Positions 1 through 10,208 of a DNA stretch of 64,000 nucleotides are shown here, piece by piece. This DNA comes from Steroidobacter gossypii (GTDB lineage: Bacteria; Pseudomonadota; Gammaproteobacteria; Steroidobacterales; Steroidobacteraceae), in assembly GCF_016801985.1 (NCBI RefSeq), contig NZ_JAEVLS010000002.1:248001-312000 (forward strand). The letters are read 5' to 3'. The position numbers were made by a program, and so were the translations under genes. Position 1 is the first letter of the stretch. Every line of letters starts with the position of its first letter. A model generated the notes under the pieces. It was not told the DNA's origin and did no database searches. It was given only the letters and a program-made list of their open reading frames with translations.

Positions 1-183
1 AAAACGCAAGCCCTCCCGGCCCGCGCTTCCTGCCATTGGGGAATAGTGGGCCGCGGCCCCCATCATTTGGTTGAGTCGGCGAAGAACAATGCGCTCTCCG
101 GGCTTCCCGTCGGCACAGAGCCGAAGATCATTTTCTGTGATGTTCGCGATCTGACTGATGCAGCGATTGAGAAGCAACGGTGA
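1..183 (+). CDS. Possible C-terminal tail of a protein entering from the left edge
   Basis: An open frame runs from the first base to a TGA at 181-183 and encodes about 60 residues ending in PKIIFCDVRDLTDAAIEKQR. It would converge on ureF with 13 bp between the stop codons, a plausible gene junction. I do not recognise the protein. Third-position GC is lower than in the neighbours, and a second frame is also open to base 74, so this may be chance. Upstream sequence is needed to decide. Confidence 0.25.
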   Translation, partial: KTQALPARASCHWGIVGRGPHHLVESAKNNALSGLPVGTEPKIIFCDVRDLTDAAIEKQR

Positions 184-196
184 GAGCAGCTGAAGA

Positions 197-874
197 TCAG
201 GATCGGAACAGTCGCGTGTACTGAGATTCGTGGCGTGCGCTTGCCAGGCCTTGCACGATGGCGCAAGCCCCGATGTCCTCCTCTTGGATGCTGAGAGCTT
301 GCGTTGCGAGCTGCTCCAGTCGTGGAACGAGAGAATGCAGGATGCGTTGTCCCGCGCTCTGTCCGAGCGGTACGAGTTTCACCGCGGCGAGTACCTGATT
401 TTCCGCCCACGTCCATGCATACGCCTGCAGTGCCTCGTGCTCCGAAACGTTCCAGTTGGCGCAGGCGAAAGCGAACATCGCGGCATAGCCGAGCGACGCT
501 GGCTGTTCGTTCGAGAGAGAATCACCTGCGCCCAGTTCACGAAGGATGCGTGCGAGCGCAGCACCCATGTGACGATCTTCGGCGCGCAGCTCTTCTGTCT
601 CGCGGGCTGCCAGCAGGAATCGATTCCAGCGCTGCAGTTCGTTGGCATCGCCGACCACGCAAGCCCGGTGCAAACGAAGCAACACAGGCAGATCGAGCGT
701 GGCGATAGCCTGCTGCGCCACGCCGCCGATCCACTCGAGCGCGCCAGCTTCGTCCTTGATCCAGCCGGCCTCGACGGCATATTCCAGGCCTTGCGAAAAA
801 TGAAACGCTCCGATTGGCAACGCCGGGCTGGCCAGATGCAGGATGCGCAGCAGACGTGTCCTATCCGTGTGCAT
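197..874 (-). CDS. ureF: Urease accessory protein UreF
   Basis: UreF of 225 residues, the usual family length. It helps UreD and UreG deliver nickel to apo-urease and gates GTP-dependent activation. The start is placed at the ATG giving [20 protein letters not shown], because the family's opening segment (hydrophobic [22 protein letters not shown]) follows directly. The frame stays open 92 codons further upstream, but that stretch is an arginine/serine-rich shadow of ureE. It overlaps ureE by 14 bp and is the last gene of the porin-urt-ure transcription unit. No convincing terminator hairpin was seen after it. Confidence 0.95.
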   Translation of the reverse strand: MHTDRTRLLRILHLASPALPIGAFHFSQGLEYAVEAGWIKDEAGALEWIGGVAQQAIATLDLPVLLRLHRACVVGDANELQRWNRFLLAARETEELRAEDRHMGAALARILRELGAGDSLSNEQPASLGYAAMFAFACANWNVSEHEALQAYAWTWAENQVLAAVKLVPLGQSAGQRILHSLVPRLEQLATQALSIQEEDIGACAIVQGLASARHESQYTRLFRS

Positions 875-1322
875 GCGCCGCCAGAATGGCATGAGGATGC
901 GCGCCGTAAGCGCCGGCCTCCGGTTCGAACGGCGCCTGCTCGACAACGACCTGCAAGCCGAGACCGCGCACCATCTCGTCCAGCACATGGTCATGCTGAT
1001 AACGGATCCAGCCCGCGCCGATTTGCAATGCGACGTGCCGGTTCCCCAGGTGATAACTCGCTCGGCACAGAGCCAGCGGGTCCGAGGCCCGCACCGTCGA
1101 GACTGTTTCGGGCTCGGCGACGACTGCGACGATGCGACCGTCGTCTGCAAGTAACAGGTCGCCGTCGCGAAGCACCGAGCCGCGTTCGAGGATCAGGCCG
1201 ACTTCTTCGCCGCTTGCCAGCGCCGTCCGTAGGCGACTCTTGTTCCGCAGCTGGAAAGGCAGCACCAGCTGCGCATTGGCGGGACGATCGGAGGCGGGAA
1301 GTTTGTAAGTGATGTTCAGCAC
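861..1322 (-). CDS. ureE: Urease accessory protein UreE (nickel metallochaperone)
   Basis: 153 residues with the two UreE domains: an N-terminal peptide-binding-like part (residues 1 to about 70) and a C-terminal metal-binding part. UreE carries Ni2+ to the UreG/UreF/UreD activation complex in the cytoplasm. The C-terminus ends [12 protein letters not shown], a short histidine tail rather than the long polyhistidine tail of Klebsiella UreE, so nickel storage capacity is probably small. It lies 9 bp after ureC and overlaps ureF by 14 bp, suggesting coupled translation. Confidence 0.95.
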   Translation of the reverse strand: MLNITYKLPASDRPANAQLVLPFQLRNKSRLRTALASGEEVGLILERGSVLRDGDLLLADDGRIVAVVAEPETVSTVRASDPLALCRASYHLGNRHVALQIGAGWIRYQHDHVLDEMVRGLGLQVVVEQAPFEPEAGAYGAHPHAILAAHAHG

Positions 1323-1331
1323 GGCAGCATT

Positions 1332-3035
1332 TCAGAAAAGGAAATAACGTTGCGCCAGAGGCAGCACCTGGGCAGGCTCGCACGTCAGTAACTGACCGTC
1401 TGCGCGCACTTCATAGGTTTGTGAATCCACCTCGATTCTGGGCTGATAGCCGTTCAGCACCAGGTCGCGTTTGCGCACCGTGCGCGTGCCTTGCACCGCG
1501 ACCAGTCGCTTGTCCAGTTTCAGGCGCCCCGCCATGCCGCGATCGAGCGCGGCTTTAGAAACGAAGCTGACAGAGGTGGCGGTGCGCGCTCGACCGAGCG
1601 CGCCGAACATCGTTCGGTAGTGCACAGGCTGCGGTGTAGGAATTGACGCGTTGGGATCGCCCATGGGCGCGGCGACGATCATGCCACCTTTGATGATCAT
1701 GGCGGGCTTGGCGCCGAAGAACGCCGGACGCCACAGCACGATGTCGGCCAGCTTGCCGGCTTCGATCGAGCCGACTTCATGCGCGACTCCATGAGTCAGC
1801 GCTGGATTGATGGTGTACTTGGCGATGTAACGACGAACACGAAAGTTGTCATTGCGCGCAGTGTCCGGTGCGAGTGCGCCGCGTTGCACTTTCATTTTGT
1901 GCGCTGTCTGCCACGTGCGCGTGATGACCTCACCGACGCGACCCATAGCCTGTGAATCCGAAGAGATCATAGAGAACGCGCCGAGGTCGTGCAGGATGTC
2001 TTCGGCCGCAATGGTCTCCCGACGGATCCGGGATTCGGCGAACGCCACATCCTCGGCGATGCCCGGGTCGAGGTGATGGCACACCATCAACATGTCCAGA
2101 TGCTCGTCGATGGTGTTCACGGTGTACGGCCGCGTCGGATTGGTGGACGAGGGAAGCACGTTGGCTTCGCCGCACGCTTTGATGATGTCGGGCGCATGAC
2201 CGCCACCGGCGCCTTCGGTGTGATAGGTGTGGATGGCGCGACCTTTGAACGCGGCGAGCGTGTCCTCAACGAAGCCGGACTCGTTGAGCGTGTCCGTGTG
2301 GATCGCGACCTGTACGTCGTAGCGGTCGGCCACGGAAAGGCAGTTGTCGATGGCCGCGGGCGTCGTACCCCAGTCCTCGTGCAGCTTCAATCCCATCACG
2401 CCGGCTTCGATCTGCTCTTCGAGCGGCCCAGGCAGGCTGGCGTTGCCCTTGCCGAGCAGCCCGAAATTGATGGGCAGCGCTTCGAGCGCCTGATACATGC
2501 GTTCGATGTACCACGGCCCGGAGGTGCAGGTGGTTGCGTTGGTGCCGGTGGCTGGTCCGGTGCCGCCGCCGATCATGGTGGTGACGCCGGACATCATCGC
2601 CTCTTCGACCTGCTGGGGGCAGATGAAGTGAATGTGGGAGTCGATGGCTCCGGGCGTGGCGATCAAGCCTTCGCCTGCGATCACTTCAGTGCCGGCGCCG
2701 ATCACGATATCGACACCTGGCTGCACGTCCGGATTGCCGCCCTTGCCGACGCGAACGATGCGTCCGTCTTTGATCCCGATGTCGGCTTTCACGATGCCCC
2801 AATGGTCGATGATGAGCGCATTGGTGATGATGGTGTCGACCACGGCGGCAGCCTTGCGCTGGCTTTGTCCCATGCCGTCGCGGATGACTTTGCCGCCGCC
2901 GAACTTCACCTCTTCGCCGTAGATCGTATGGTCGCGCTCGACTTCCACGATGAGCTCGGTATCGCCCAGGCGCACGCGGTCCCCGGTAGTGGGGCCGTAC
3001 ATCTCGGCATAGGCGGCACGGCTGATGGAAGTCAT
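1332..3035 (-). CDS. ureC: Urease catalytic subunit alpha UreC
   Basis: 567 residues, standard length. It hydrolyses urea to ammonia and carbamate at a di-nickel centre. All expected ligands are visible at canonical positions: H134 and H136 in [10 protein letters not shown], carbamylated K217 in [10 protein letters not shown]246 in AIHTDT, H272 in [13 protein letters not shown], and D360 in SSDSQAMG. The flap cysteine C319 and catalytic H320 are in VCHHLDP. The protein therefore looks fully active. The start ATG overlaps the ureB stop by 4 bp. A long open frame on the opposite strand (1989-3056) is a shadow. Confidence 0.99.
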   Translation of the reverse strand: MTSISRAAYAEMYGPTTGDRVRLGDTELIVEVERDHTIYGEEVKFGGGKVIRDGMGQSQRKAAAVVDTIITNALIIDHWGIVKADIGIKDGRIVRVGKGGNPDVQPGVDIVIGAGTEVIAGEGLIATPGAIDSHIHFICPQQVEEAMMSGVTTMIGGGTGPATGTNATTCTSGPWYIERMYQALEALPINFGLLGKGNASLPGPLEEQIEAGVMGLKLHEDWGTTPAAIDNCLSVADRYDVQVAIHTDTLNESGFVEDTLAAFKGRAIHTYHTEGAGGGHAPDIIKACGEANVLPSSTNPTRPYTVNTIDEHLDMLMVCHHLDPGIAEDVAFAESRIRRETIAAEDILHDLGAFSMISSDSQAMGRVGEVITRTWQTAHKMKVQRGALAPDTARNDNFRVRRYIAKYTINPALTHGVAHEVGSIEAGKLADIVLWRPAFFGAKPAMIIKGGMIVAAPMGDPNASIPTPQPVHYRTMFGALGRARTATSVSFVSKAALDRGMAGRLKLDKRLVAVQGTRTVRKRDLVLNGYQPRIEVDSQTYEVRADGQLLTCEPAQVLPLAQRYFLF

Positions 3036-3337
3036 AGCGGGCCCATCACTTTCTGATTGAATCCATACACCACGCGACCGCCCGCGTAGGCCACCAGCTC
3101 GACTTCTCGCTCTTGCCCGGGTTCGAAGCGGACCGCGGTACCTGAGGCAATGTTCAGTCGATAGCCGCGAGTTGCCGGACGATCGAAATGGAGCGCCTCG
3201 TTCGTTTCGAAGAAGTGATAATGCGAACCGACCTGGATCGGCCGGTCGCCCGTATTGGCCACTTTGATCCGCATCGTGGCGCGGCCTTCGTTGAGCTCGA
3301 GCTCGCCCGCGGCTGGAAACATTTCACCGGGAATCAT
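3032..3337 (-). CDS. ureB: Urease subunit beta UreB
   Basis: 101-residue beta subunit. It has the family opening [19 protein letters not shown] and the core [18 protein letters not shown], and ends with [11 protein letters not shown]. Separate ureA, ureB and ureC genes are the usual arrangement in Proteobacteria, unlike the fused subunits of Helicobacter. It sits 19 bp after ureA and overlaps ureC by 4 bp. The product packs with UreA and UreC into the (ABC)3 cytoplasmic enzyme. Confidence 0.98.
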   Translation of the reverse strand: MIPGEMFPAAGELELNEGRATMRIKVANTGDRPIQVGSHYHFFETNEALHFDRPATRGYRLNIASGTAVRFEPGQEREVELVAYAGGRVVYGFNQKVMGPL

Positions 3338-3356
3338 GCGTCCTCGCGTCGTCGAC

Positions 3357-3659
3357 TCAGGCGATGGGCTGATGGACGGTCACCAGCTTGGTGCCGTCTG
3401 GAAACGTGGCCTCGACCTGCACGTCCGGGATCATTTCCGGAATGCCTTCCATCACGTCGTCGCGGGTGAGGATGGTCGCTCCGTAGCTCATGAGCTCCGC
3501 CACACTCTTGCCGTCGCGCGCGCCTTCCATGATCGCGGCCGAGATCAGTGCGACTGCCTCGGGATAGTTGAGCTTCAAGCCGCGTGCTTTGCGCCGCTCG
3601 GCGAGCAGCGCGGCGGTGAAGATCAGCAGTTTGTCTTTTTCTCTCGGGGTCAATTCCAT
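3357..3659 (-). CDS. ureA: Urease subunit gamma UreA
   Basis: 100-residue gamma subunit beginning [20 protein letters not shown], the family signature, with [20 protein letters not shown] and the C-terminal [18 protein letters not shown]. It is full length and lies 22 bp after ureD and 19 bp before ureB. It is a structural subunit that helps cover the active site region of UreC. Confidence 0.98.
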   Translation of the reverse strand: MELTPREKDKLLIFTAALLAERRKARGLKLNYPEAVALISAAIMEGARDGKSVAELMSYGATILTRDDVMEGIPEMIPDVQVEATFPDGTKLVTVHQPIA

Positions 3660-3681
3660 GGCCTGTCTCTGCGGTGCTCAC

Positions 3682-4500
3682 TCAGGTCGCCCAGATTCGT
3701 GGCGGCGTTGCCGCTCGATCGAGCAACTGAGGGCGCAATGTTTGCCAGTTCTCGATGAATGCCTGCTTGATGGGCTCGCCCTGCGCGGCGAGCGCACGGC
3801 AGATCAACGTTTTATCCACGAGCGTCACGCCCGTCTCGACTCCGGTTGGGGTCAGCTCGCGAACGGCGTCGACCATCGCGCGTGTGGCGGGATAGGCGAC
3901 CATCGTGCCGATGGCCTCGTGACCGCCGAGCCCCCACTGGTTACCCTCGGCGATGCGGAGACGATCGATAAGCAATGGCGTGCCGTCGACCCACAACTCG
4001 AGGTGTAGATGCAGCTCGCCCGCAATGAACTGCTGCCTGCGCGCCGGCAGGCCCAGGCAGGCGATCTCCCATCCGATGAACTTCGCGCCCGCGCTCAACT
4101 CGATACGAGTGGTGCTGCGGACTTTCGCTTCGGGATAGAAGATGCTTTCCTGCGGCAGCCATTCCAGGGCCGTGTCGTGCGAACGAAGCAGTTGTTGCTG
4201 TCGCGCCGTGCGGCCATTGCTACGATAAAACTTCGCCGCCGCGGGCGTTGTGATCAATGCGTGTGCGCCGTCTCGAACATCGACATTCAAGGCCAGCTCA
4301 TCTCCACCGACGACGCCGCCTGGCGGGTGAACGATATAAGCGTGGCAAACGTCCTCTTCGGGATAGAAGGGGCGCTGCACGAGCAACGGGCCGCGGTGCT
4401 GTCGCTCGACAATGCGCGTTCGACCGGCGCGCCGAGCGAACGTGAGTTGCAGCTGCGCTCGCCACCCCTGAGCCGACGGATGTTCGAGTGTCGCACTCAT
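3682..4500 (-). CDS. ureD: Urease accessory protein UreD
   Basis: 272-residue UreD (UreH-type), the scaffold that binds apo-urease and recruits UreF and UreG for nickel insertion. Recognisable segments include DVCHAYIVHPPGGVVGGDEL, TTPAAAKFYRS and LEWLPQESIFYPEAKV, all typical of the family. The start ATG overlaps the urtE stop by 4 bp, so transporter and enzyme genes are one translationally coupled unit in which urea import precedes urea hydrolysis. Confidence 0.97.
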   Translation of the reverse strand: MSATLEHPSAQGWRAQLQLTFARRAGRTRIVERQHRGPLLVQRPFYPEEDVCHAYIVHPPGGVVGGDELALNVDVRDGAHALITTPAAAKFYRSNGRTARQQQLLRSHDTALEWLPQESIFYPEAKVRSTTRIELSAGAKFIGWEIACLGLPARRQQFIAGELHLHLELWVDGTPLLIDRLRIAEGNQWGLGGHEAIGTMVAYPATRAMVDAVRELTPTGVETGVTLVDKTLICRALAAQGEPIKQAFIENWQTLRPQLLDRAATPPRIWAT

Positions 4501-5204
4501 ACGGTCAAGTGCTGGCGCACGAGCTCATCCGTCAGCTGCGGAATCTTGCCGCTCGCTACGACGCGGCCTTTGTCGAGAATGCGGAACTCGCTCGCCACGC
4601 GCCGGGCGAAGGGCAACTTTTGCTCGACCAGCAGCACGGTGAGGTTCGCCTCCTTGTTGAGACGAAGAATGATGTCGCCGATCTCGTGCACGATGTTGGG
4701 CTGAATGCCTTCCGTGGGTTCGTCGAGAATCAACAGGCGCGGTTCCAGCACCAGCGCCCGACCGATGGCGAGCTGTTGTTGCTGACCTCCGGACAGATCT
4801 CCGCCTCGCCGCCGCAGCATCTTCTTCAGTACCGGGAACAGCTCGAAGATCTGTTCGGGAATATCCCGCAGCTTGTTACGACGGGCTGAGAGGCCGATGC
4901 GAAGATTCTCCTCGACGGTGAGCTGAGAGAAAATCTCGCGCCCTTGGGGCACGTAGCCGATGCCGAGGCCCGCTCGGCGGTCGGCTGCAAGGCGGCCGAG
5001 GTCTTGCCCGTCGTACACCATTTCACCACTCGATGGCAGCAAGCCCATGATGCAACGGAGCAAGGTGGTCTTGCCCATGCCGTTGCGGCCCATGAGACAG
5101 GTGCACGAGCCCGCGGTGATGTTCATATCCACATCCCAAAGAATGTGGCTGCCACCGTAGAACTGGTTGAGCCGCCGGATCTCTAGCATGGTCGTCTCCG
5201 TCAC
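4497..5204 (-). CDS. urtE: Urea ABC transporter ATPase UrtE
   Basis: 235-residue branched-chain-type (LivF-like) ATP-binding subunit. It has Walker A GRNGMGKTT, Q-loop region YVPQGREIFSQLTVEEN, signature LSGGQQQQLAIGRAL and Walker B LLILDEPTEGI. The PTEGIQPNIV segment is typical of UrtE. It powers high-affinity urea uptake together with UrtD. It overlaps urtD at one end and ureD at the other by 4 bp each. Confidence 0.97.
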   Translation of the reverse strand: MTETTMLEIRRLNQFYGGSHILWDVDMNITAGSCTCLMGRNGMGKTTLLRCIMGLLPSSGEMVYDGQDLGRLAADRRAGLGIGYVPQGREIFSQLTVEENLRIGLSARRNKLRDIPEQIFELFPVLKKMLRRRGGDLSGGQQQQLAIGRALVLEPRLLILDEPTEGIQPNIVHEIGDIILRLNKEANLTVLLVEQKLPFARRVASEFRILDKGRVVASGKIPQLTDELVRQHLTV

Positions 5205-6028
5205 TCGCCCAGATAAACTTCCACGACGCGGGGATCGTTCTGGACTTCATCGATGCTGCCTTCCGCCAGCACGTGACCTTCGTGTAGCACGGTGACCTTG
5301 CGCGCGATGGAGCGGACGAAGTCCATGTCGTGTTCGACCACCATCACCGAATGTTTGCCCGCCAGTGACAACAACAGCTCGGCGGTGCGCTCCACTTCCT
5401 GCGGCGTCATGCCGGCGACTGGCTCGTCCACCAGCAGCAGTTGCGGTTGCTGAGCCAGCAACATGCCGATCTCCAGCCATTGTTTCTGGCCGTGCGAGAG
5501 CATGCCGGCGCGCATGTCGCGACGATCCTGCAAGCAGACGGTTTCGAGCACTTCTTCTATATGGGTGCGTTGCCGAGAATCGAGCGGTGAGGCCAGGGTG
5601 CTCCAGATCGCTTTGTTGCCTGCGACCGCCAGTTCCAGGTTCTCCATGACGGTGTGCTGCTCGAACACCGTCGGCTTCTGGAACTTGCGCCCGATGCCGG
5701 CCTCGGCAATCTGCGGCTCGGTCAAGGTCAGCAGGTCGGTGTTCTGGCCGAACCACGCCGAGCCCGCATCGGGCCGCGTCTTGCCGGTGATCACGTCCAT
5801 CATGGTGGTCTTGCCGGCGCCATTCGGCCCGATGATGCAGCGGAGCTCGCCGGCGTCGATGTAGAGCGTCAACGCGTTGAGCGCCTTGAAGCCGTCGAAG
5901 CTGACGCTGATGTCTTCCAGATACAGAATCGTGCCATGCGAAGTGTCGCCGGGCGGCGGCCGCTCGCTCTTGGCGCCGGCGCCAAACACCTTCTGCCAGC
6001 CGTTGCGCAACGAGGTGCTGGCGTTCAT
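5201..6028 (-). CDS. urtD: Urea ABC transporter ATPase UrtD
   Basis: 275-residue LivG-like ATPase with Walker A GPNGAGKTT, signature LSHGQKQWLEIGMLL (the histidine variant characteristic of UrtD) and Walker B LLLVDEPVAGM. The start is the ATG giving MNASTSLRNGW. The frame is open far upstream, but that part is out-of-frame urtC. An extra N-terminal segment of about 30 residues precedes the ATPase fold. The start codon overlaps the urtC stop by 4 bp. Confidence 0.96.
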   Translation of the reverse strand: MNASTSLRNGWQKVFGAGAKSERPPPGDTSHGTILYLEDISVSFDGFKALNALTLYIDAGELRCIIGPNGAGKTTMMDVITGKTRPDAGSAWFGQNTDLLTLTEPQIAEAGIGRKFQKPTVFEQHTVMENLELAVAGNKAIWSTLASPLDSRQRTHIEEVLETVCLQDRRDMRAGMLSHGQKQWLEIGMLLAQQPQLLLVDEPVAGMTPQEVERTAELLLSLAGKHSVMVVEHDMDFVRSIARKVTVLHEGHVLAEGSIDEVQNDPRVVEVYLGE

Positions 6029-7158
6029 GCAGTCACCGCTTGTTCGACGCGCTGACGAGGCGTTAAACGATCGGCCAGCCCGACGACGCCCCGCGGTAGG
6101 AATAGCGTGACGATCACAAACATCGTGCCCAGCGCATACAGCCAGAGCTCGGGGAGGGCAGCCGTGAAATACGTCTTTGCGTAGTTCACGAGCACTGCGC
6201 CTGCGACGGCGCCGTAAAGCGTGCCGCGACCGCCGACGGCCACCCAGATGACGACTTCGATCGAGTTGATCGGTTGGAACTCGCTGGGATTGATGATGCC
6301 GACTTGCGGGACATACAGCGCGCCGGCGATGCCGGCGAGGACTGCGGAGAATGCGAACACCCAAAGCTTGTACGACTCGACGCGATAACCGATGAATCGC
6401 GTGCGACTCTCGGCATCGCGAATCGCCTGTACGACTCGCCCGGCCCGCGACAGGGTGATGTAACGGCACGCTAAATAACCGAGCGCGAGCGCCAGCGCTG
6501 AAGCCAGGAACAAGGCGACTCTTGTTCCCGATGCGTTGATGTCGGCGCCGACGATCTCCTTGAAGTCCGTCAGGCCGTTGTTGCCGCCGAAGCCCATGTC
6601 GTTGCGGAAGAACGCGAGCATCAACGCATAAGTGAGCGCTTGAGTAATGATGGATAAATAGACGCCGGTGACGCGCGAGCGAAAGGCGAGCCAGCCGAAC
6701 GCCAGCGCCAGCAGGCCCGGCACGATGACGACCATGACGGCGGCGAACCAGAACATATCGAAGCCGTACCAGAACCACGGCAGCTCTTTCCAGTTCAGGA
6801 ACACCATGAAATCCGGCAGCACCAGATCGCCGTAGACACCCCGCGTGCCGATCTGGCGCATCAGATACATGCCCATCGCATAGCCGCCGAGCGCGAAGAA
6901 CGCGGCGTGGCCCAGACTCAAGATACCGCAGTAGCCCCACACGAGATCGACGGCGATGGCCAGCAGGGCATAGGTCATGTACTTGCCGATCAGGGTCACC
7001 GTGTAGGTGGACAGGTGCAGCGACGATCCTTCTGGAAACGCCAGATGCAGAATCGGCACCGCCACGCCGACGGTGAGCAGCAGCGCTAGAAACACCTGCG
7101 TGCCGCGCTCGCCAGCGATGAGCCGGGTCCATAAATTGGAAGAAGCGGATGTCTGCAT
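6025..7158 (-). CDS. urtC: Urea ABC transporter permease UrtC
   Basis: 377-residue LivM-type inner-membrane permease with about ten hydrophobic segments and the family motif VWGYCGILSLGHAAFFALGG. The start ATG (MQTSASSNLWTRL) is preceded by a strong GGAGGG ribosome site 6 nt upstream, which lies over the end of urtB. This rules out the longer frame extending to 7572. It sits 2 bp after urtB and overlaps urtD by 4 bp. Confidence 0.96.
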   Translation of the reverse strand: MQTSASSNLWTRLIAGERGTQVFLALLLTVGVAVPILHLAFPEGSSLHLSTYTVTLIGKYMTYALLAIAVDLVWGYCGILSLGHAAFFALGGYAMGMYLMRQIGTRGVYGDLVLPDFMVFLNWKELPWFWYGFDMFWFAAVMVVIVPGLLALAFGWLAFRSRVTGVYLSIITQALTYALMLAFFRNDMGFGGNNGLTDFKEIVGADINASGTRVALFLASALALALGYLACRYITLSRAGRVVQAIRDAESRTRFIGYRVESYKLWVFAFSAVLAGIAGALYVPQVGIINPSEFQPINSIEVVIWVAVGGRGTLYGAVAGAVLVNYAKTYFTAALPELWLYALGTMFVIVTLFLPRGVVGLADRLTPRQRVEQAVTA

Positions 7159-7160
7159 GT

Positions 7161-8822
7161 TCAACCCTCCGCGGCCCGGCCTAGCTGTGGAAACAGGCCG
7201 CGCGGCCGTCGCTGGATGAACAGGATCAAGGCGATCAGCACCAGGATCTTCGCCAGCACCGCGCCCGCATGGGGTTCGAGGAACTGGTTCACCACGCCGA
7301 GCGACATGCCGCCGATCAGCGTGCCCCACAGATTGCCCACGCCGCCGAACACGACGACCATGAAGGAATCGATGATGTAGGCCTGGCCGAGGTTCGGGCC
7401 GACATTGGTGAGCTGGCTCAACGCCACACCAGCGACGCCGGCGATGCCCGAGCCGAGCCCGAAGGTGAGGGCGTCCACCCATTCGGTGCGCACACCCATG
7501 GATTTGGCCATCGCGCGATTCTGAGCCACGGCGCGGACTTTCAGACCGAGCGATGTCTTCTTCAGCACCCACTGCAGAATCACGAACACGATCAGCATGA
7601 ACAGCACGACATAGAGACGGTTGTAAGTGATCGAGAATGCTTCATTGATCTGCAGCGAGCCTGACATCCACGAGGGCGTCTCCACGGGGCGATTGTTCGC
7701 AGTGAAGATGTCGCGAACGATCTGTTGCAGCACCAGGCTCACGCCGAACGTGGCGAGCAAAGTTTCGAGCGGGCGCCCGTAGAGAAACCGAACCACGCCG
7801 CGCTCGATGAGTACGCCGACGCCGCCCGCTACGACGAACGCCACCGGAATCGCAACGAGCACCGATGCGCCGATGTGCTGCGGCATGATCAGCTGCACGA
7901 CGTATGTGGTGTATGCGCCGAGCATCATCAGTTCGCCATGCGCCATGTTGATGACGCCCATCACGCCGAAGGTGATGGCGAGCCCGATCGCGGCGAGCAC
8001 CAGCACCGAGCCGAGGCTCAGGCCGAAGAACAAGGTTTCGAGCATGCTGTAGAAGCTGCGCGAGTTCTCGATGCCAGCGAGGGCGGCGCGCGCGGCGCTA
8101 CGCACTTTCGCGTCGGGCTCGGTGTAGCTGCCATCGTCACTCGTCGAGACAAGGGCAGTCAGGCGATTGAAGACTTCGGGATTCAGACTGCCTTTCAGCT
8201 GCTCCACGGCGCTCAGTCGTCGGGCAGCGTCCTCATGATTCAGGTCGGCGATGGCAAGGCCGGTGCGAATGGCTTGTCGCACCGACTCGTCCTTTTCATC
8301 TCGTTCGCGAGCTCGCAGGATGGAAACGCTGTCCGCATCCAGGGAGCGCAGCATCTCGTTGACCGCACCGAGCCGCACCTGCGCGTCGGGGTCGGTGAGA
8401 TCGAAGCTGGCCAGTGCGCTTCTCAGTGTTTTGCGCAGCTGATTGTTCGTGGTGATCTTGGAGAAGTCCGCAGCGTCGGCCGTTCCGGCAGACTGCAAGG
8501 TCAGAGCATCGCGAAGTTCGAGTCCGGCCTCTTGAGTGACGGCGATGAACACGCGTTTGTCTGCTTTTCGATAGTACAGGTTGCCTTCGAGCAGCGCGTC
8601 CAGCACGGCGCGGGTGTTGGCGTGACGCACGCCAACCAACTCGCCGGCGGCGCGTTCCTTTTGCTTGAAGTTGCTGGTCGCCAGGGCGCCGAGCGCTTGC
8701 TCGAACGAGGGCGCTTCCGATGCAGCAACGCAGTGCGAGAGCGCCGCCAGCAGCAGGACCAGGAGAAGCGATCCCGGGCGTACACCCGGGATCGAAGACA
8801 TCATGCAGCCGAGAAGTTTCAC
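7161..8822 (-). CDS. urtB: Urea ABC transporter permease UrtB with long N-terminal domain
   Basis: 553 residues. The N-terminal part (about 1-265) has a signal-like hydrophobic segment and a helical, HEAT-like region rich in ARRLSAVEQL-type repeats. The C-terminal part is a LivH-type permease beginning YSMLETLFFGLSLGSVLVLA and containing GVINMAHGELMMLGAY. The long N-terminal domain is known in many proteobacterial UrtB proteins and probably faces the periplasm. The gene lies 10 bp after urtA and 2 bp before urtC. Confidence 0.95.
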   Translation of the reverse strand: MKLLGCMMSSIPGVRPGSLLLVLLLAALSHCVAASEAPSFEQALGALATSNFKQKERAAGELVGVRHANTRAVLDALLEGNLYYRKADKRVFIAVTQEAGLELRDALTLQSAGTADAADFSKITTNNQLRKTLRSALASFDLTDPDAQVRLGAVNEMLRSLDADSVSILRARERDEKDESVRQAIRTGLAIADLNHEDAARRLSAVEQLKGSLNPEVFNRLTALVSTSDDGSYTEPDAKVRSAARAALAGIENSRSFYSMLETLFFGLSLGSVLVLAAIGLAITFGVMGVINMAHGELMMLGAYTTYVVQLIMPQHIGASVLVAIPVAFVVAGGVGVLIERGVVRFLYGRPLETLLATFGVSLVLQQIVRDIFTANNRPVETPSWMSGSLQINEAFSITYNRLYVVLFMLIVFVILQWVLKKTSLGLKVRAVAQNRAMAKSMGVRTEWVDALTFGLGSGIAGVAGVALSQLTNVGPNLGQAYIIDSFMVVVFGGVGNLWGTLIGGMSLGVVNQFLEPHAGAVLAKILVLIALILFIQRRPRGLFPQLGRAAEG

Positions 8823-8832
8823 TGCGGACCTG

Positions 8833-10128
8833 TCACTCGTAGTTCTGGCCGGAGCACTTCTTGGTCTTGGTGTTGTAGTTGCCGCATTTCAGGCTCACCC
8901 AATCGGCCTCGATGTCCTTGCTGCCCGGCAGAAAGTCGGACCACGCGTCGCCCGGCACCAGGCCTTCGGTCTGCCACACCGTGTCGAACTGGCCATCCGC
9001 GCGCACTTCGCCGATCAGTACCGGCTTGGTGAGGTGATGGTTGGGTAGCATCCTGGCCACGCCGCCGGTCAGGTTGGGCACTTCGATGCCCACCATCGCG
9101 TCGATCACCTTGTTCACCTCGGTGCTGTTGGCTTTTTCCACCGCCTTGACCCACATGTTGAAGCCGATCACGTGCGCTTCCATCGGGTCGTTGGTGACGC
9201 GCTTGTCGTTCTTGATGAAGGCGCGCCATTTCTTGATGAACCCGGCGTTCTCCGGCGTATCGACGCTCATGAAGTAGTTCCACGCCGCGAGGTGGCCCAC
9301 CAGCGGCTTGGTGTCGATGCCGGAGAGCTCCTCTTCGCCCACCGAGAAGGCCACCACCGGAATGTCCTCGGCGGAAATCTTCTGGTTGCCGAGCTCCTTA
9401 TAGAAAGGGACGTTGGCATCGCCGTTGATGGTCGAGACCACGCCGGTCTTCTTGCCCGCCGAGCCGAATTTCTTGATGTCGGCGACGATGCGCTGCCAGT
9501 TGGAATGGCCGAAGGGCGTGTAGTTGATCATGATGTCCTCGTCCTTCACGCCCTTGGACTTCAGATAGGCTTCGAGGATCTTGTTGGTGGTGCGCGGATA
9601 CACATAGTCGGTGCCGGCCAGCACCCAGCGCTTCACGCCCACGTCGTTCATCAGATAGTCGACCGCCGGAATCGCCTGCTGATTGGGGGCGGCGCCGGTG
9701 TAGAACACGTTCTTCGAGGATTCTTCGCCTTCGTACTGCACCGGGTAGAACAGCAGACCGTTGTTCTTCTCGAATACCGGCAGCACCGACTTGCGCGACA
9801 CCGACGTCCAGCAGCCGAACACCACCGAGACCTTGTCCTTCACCAGCAGCTGCTCGGCCTTTTCGGCGAACAGCGGCCAGTTGGAGGCGGGGTCGACCAC
9901 CACCGGCTCGAGCTTTTTGCCCAGCACGCCGCCACGCTTGTTCTGCTCTTCGATGAGCATCAGCACGGTGTCCTTGAGCGTGGTTTCCGAGATCGCCATC
10001 GTGCCCGACAGGGAGTGCAGCACGCCGACCTTGATGGTGTCGGCCGCGTGCGCCGCGCTGGCGGCCATGAGAGCGACGGCGACGGCAAGCTTGCCGAGTC
10101 CGCGTAGTTTTCCGAATTTGTTATGCAT
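8833..10128 (-). CDS. urtA: Urea-binding periplasmic protein UrtA
   Basis: 431-residue type-1 periplasmic binding protein. A Sec signal peptide ends near AAHAADTIKVGVLHSLSG, and the mature domain carries the UrtA hallmarks SGTMAISETTLKDTVL, VVVDPASNWPLFAEKAEQLL and FGCWTSVSRKSVLPVFE. It captures urea for UrtBCDE. A GGGAGA ribosome site lies about 9 nt before the ATG. It follows the porin gene by 80 bp with no strong terminator between, so read-through from the porin is likely. Confidence 0.97.
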   Translation of the reverse strand: MHNKFGKLRGLGKLAVAVALMAASAAHAADTIKVGVLHSLSGTMAISETTLKDTVLMLIEEQNKRGGVLGKKLEPVVVDPASNWPLFAEKAEQLLVKDKVSVVFGCWTSVSRKSVLPVFEKNNGLLFYPVQYEGEESSKNVFYTGAAPNQQAIPAVDYLMNDVGVKRWVLAGTDYVYPRTTNKILEAYLKSKGVKDEDIMINYTPFGHSNWQRIVADIKKFGSAGKKTGVVSTINGDANVPFYKELGNQKISAEDIPVVAFSVGEEELSGIDTKPLVGHLAAWNYFMSVDTPENAGFIKKWRAFIKNDKRVTNDPMEAHVIGFNMWVKAVEKANSTEVNKVIDAMVGIEVPNLTGGVARMLPNHHLTKPVLIGEVRADGQFDTVWQTEGLVPGDAWSDFLPGSKDIEADWVSLKCGNYNTKTKKCSGQNYE

Positions 10129-10208
10129 GAATTGGTTTCTCCCGAGAGATAAAACAGCCGCCCTGCTTGCACCAGTCAGTCGTCAATCGTCATCAGTCAC
10201 TTCGCTCT

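Noticed and set aside
1989-3056. 355-codon plus-strand frame
   Set aside because: Antisense to ureC, which has every catalytic residue at canonical positions.
6029-7132. N-terminal extension of the urtD frame by 368 codons
   Set aside because: The extension is out-of-frame urtC sequence; the true urtD start is the ATG overlapping the urtC stop.
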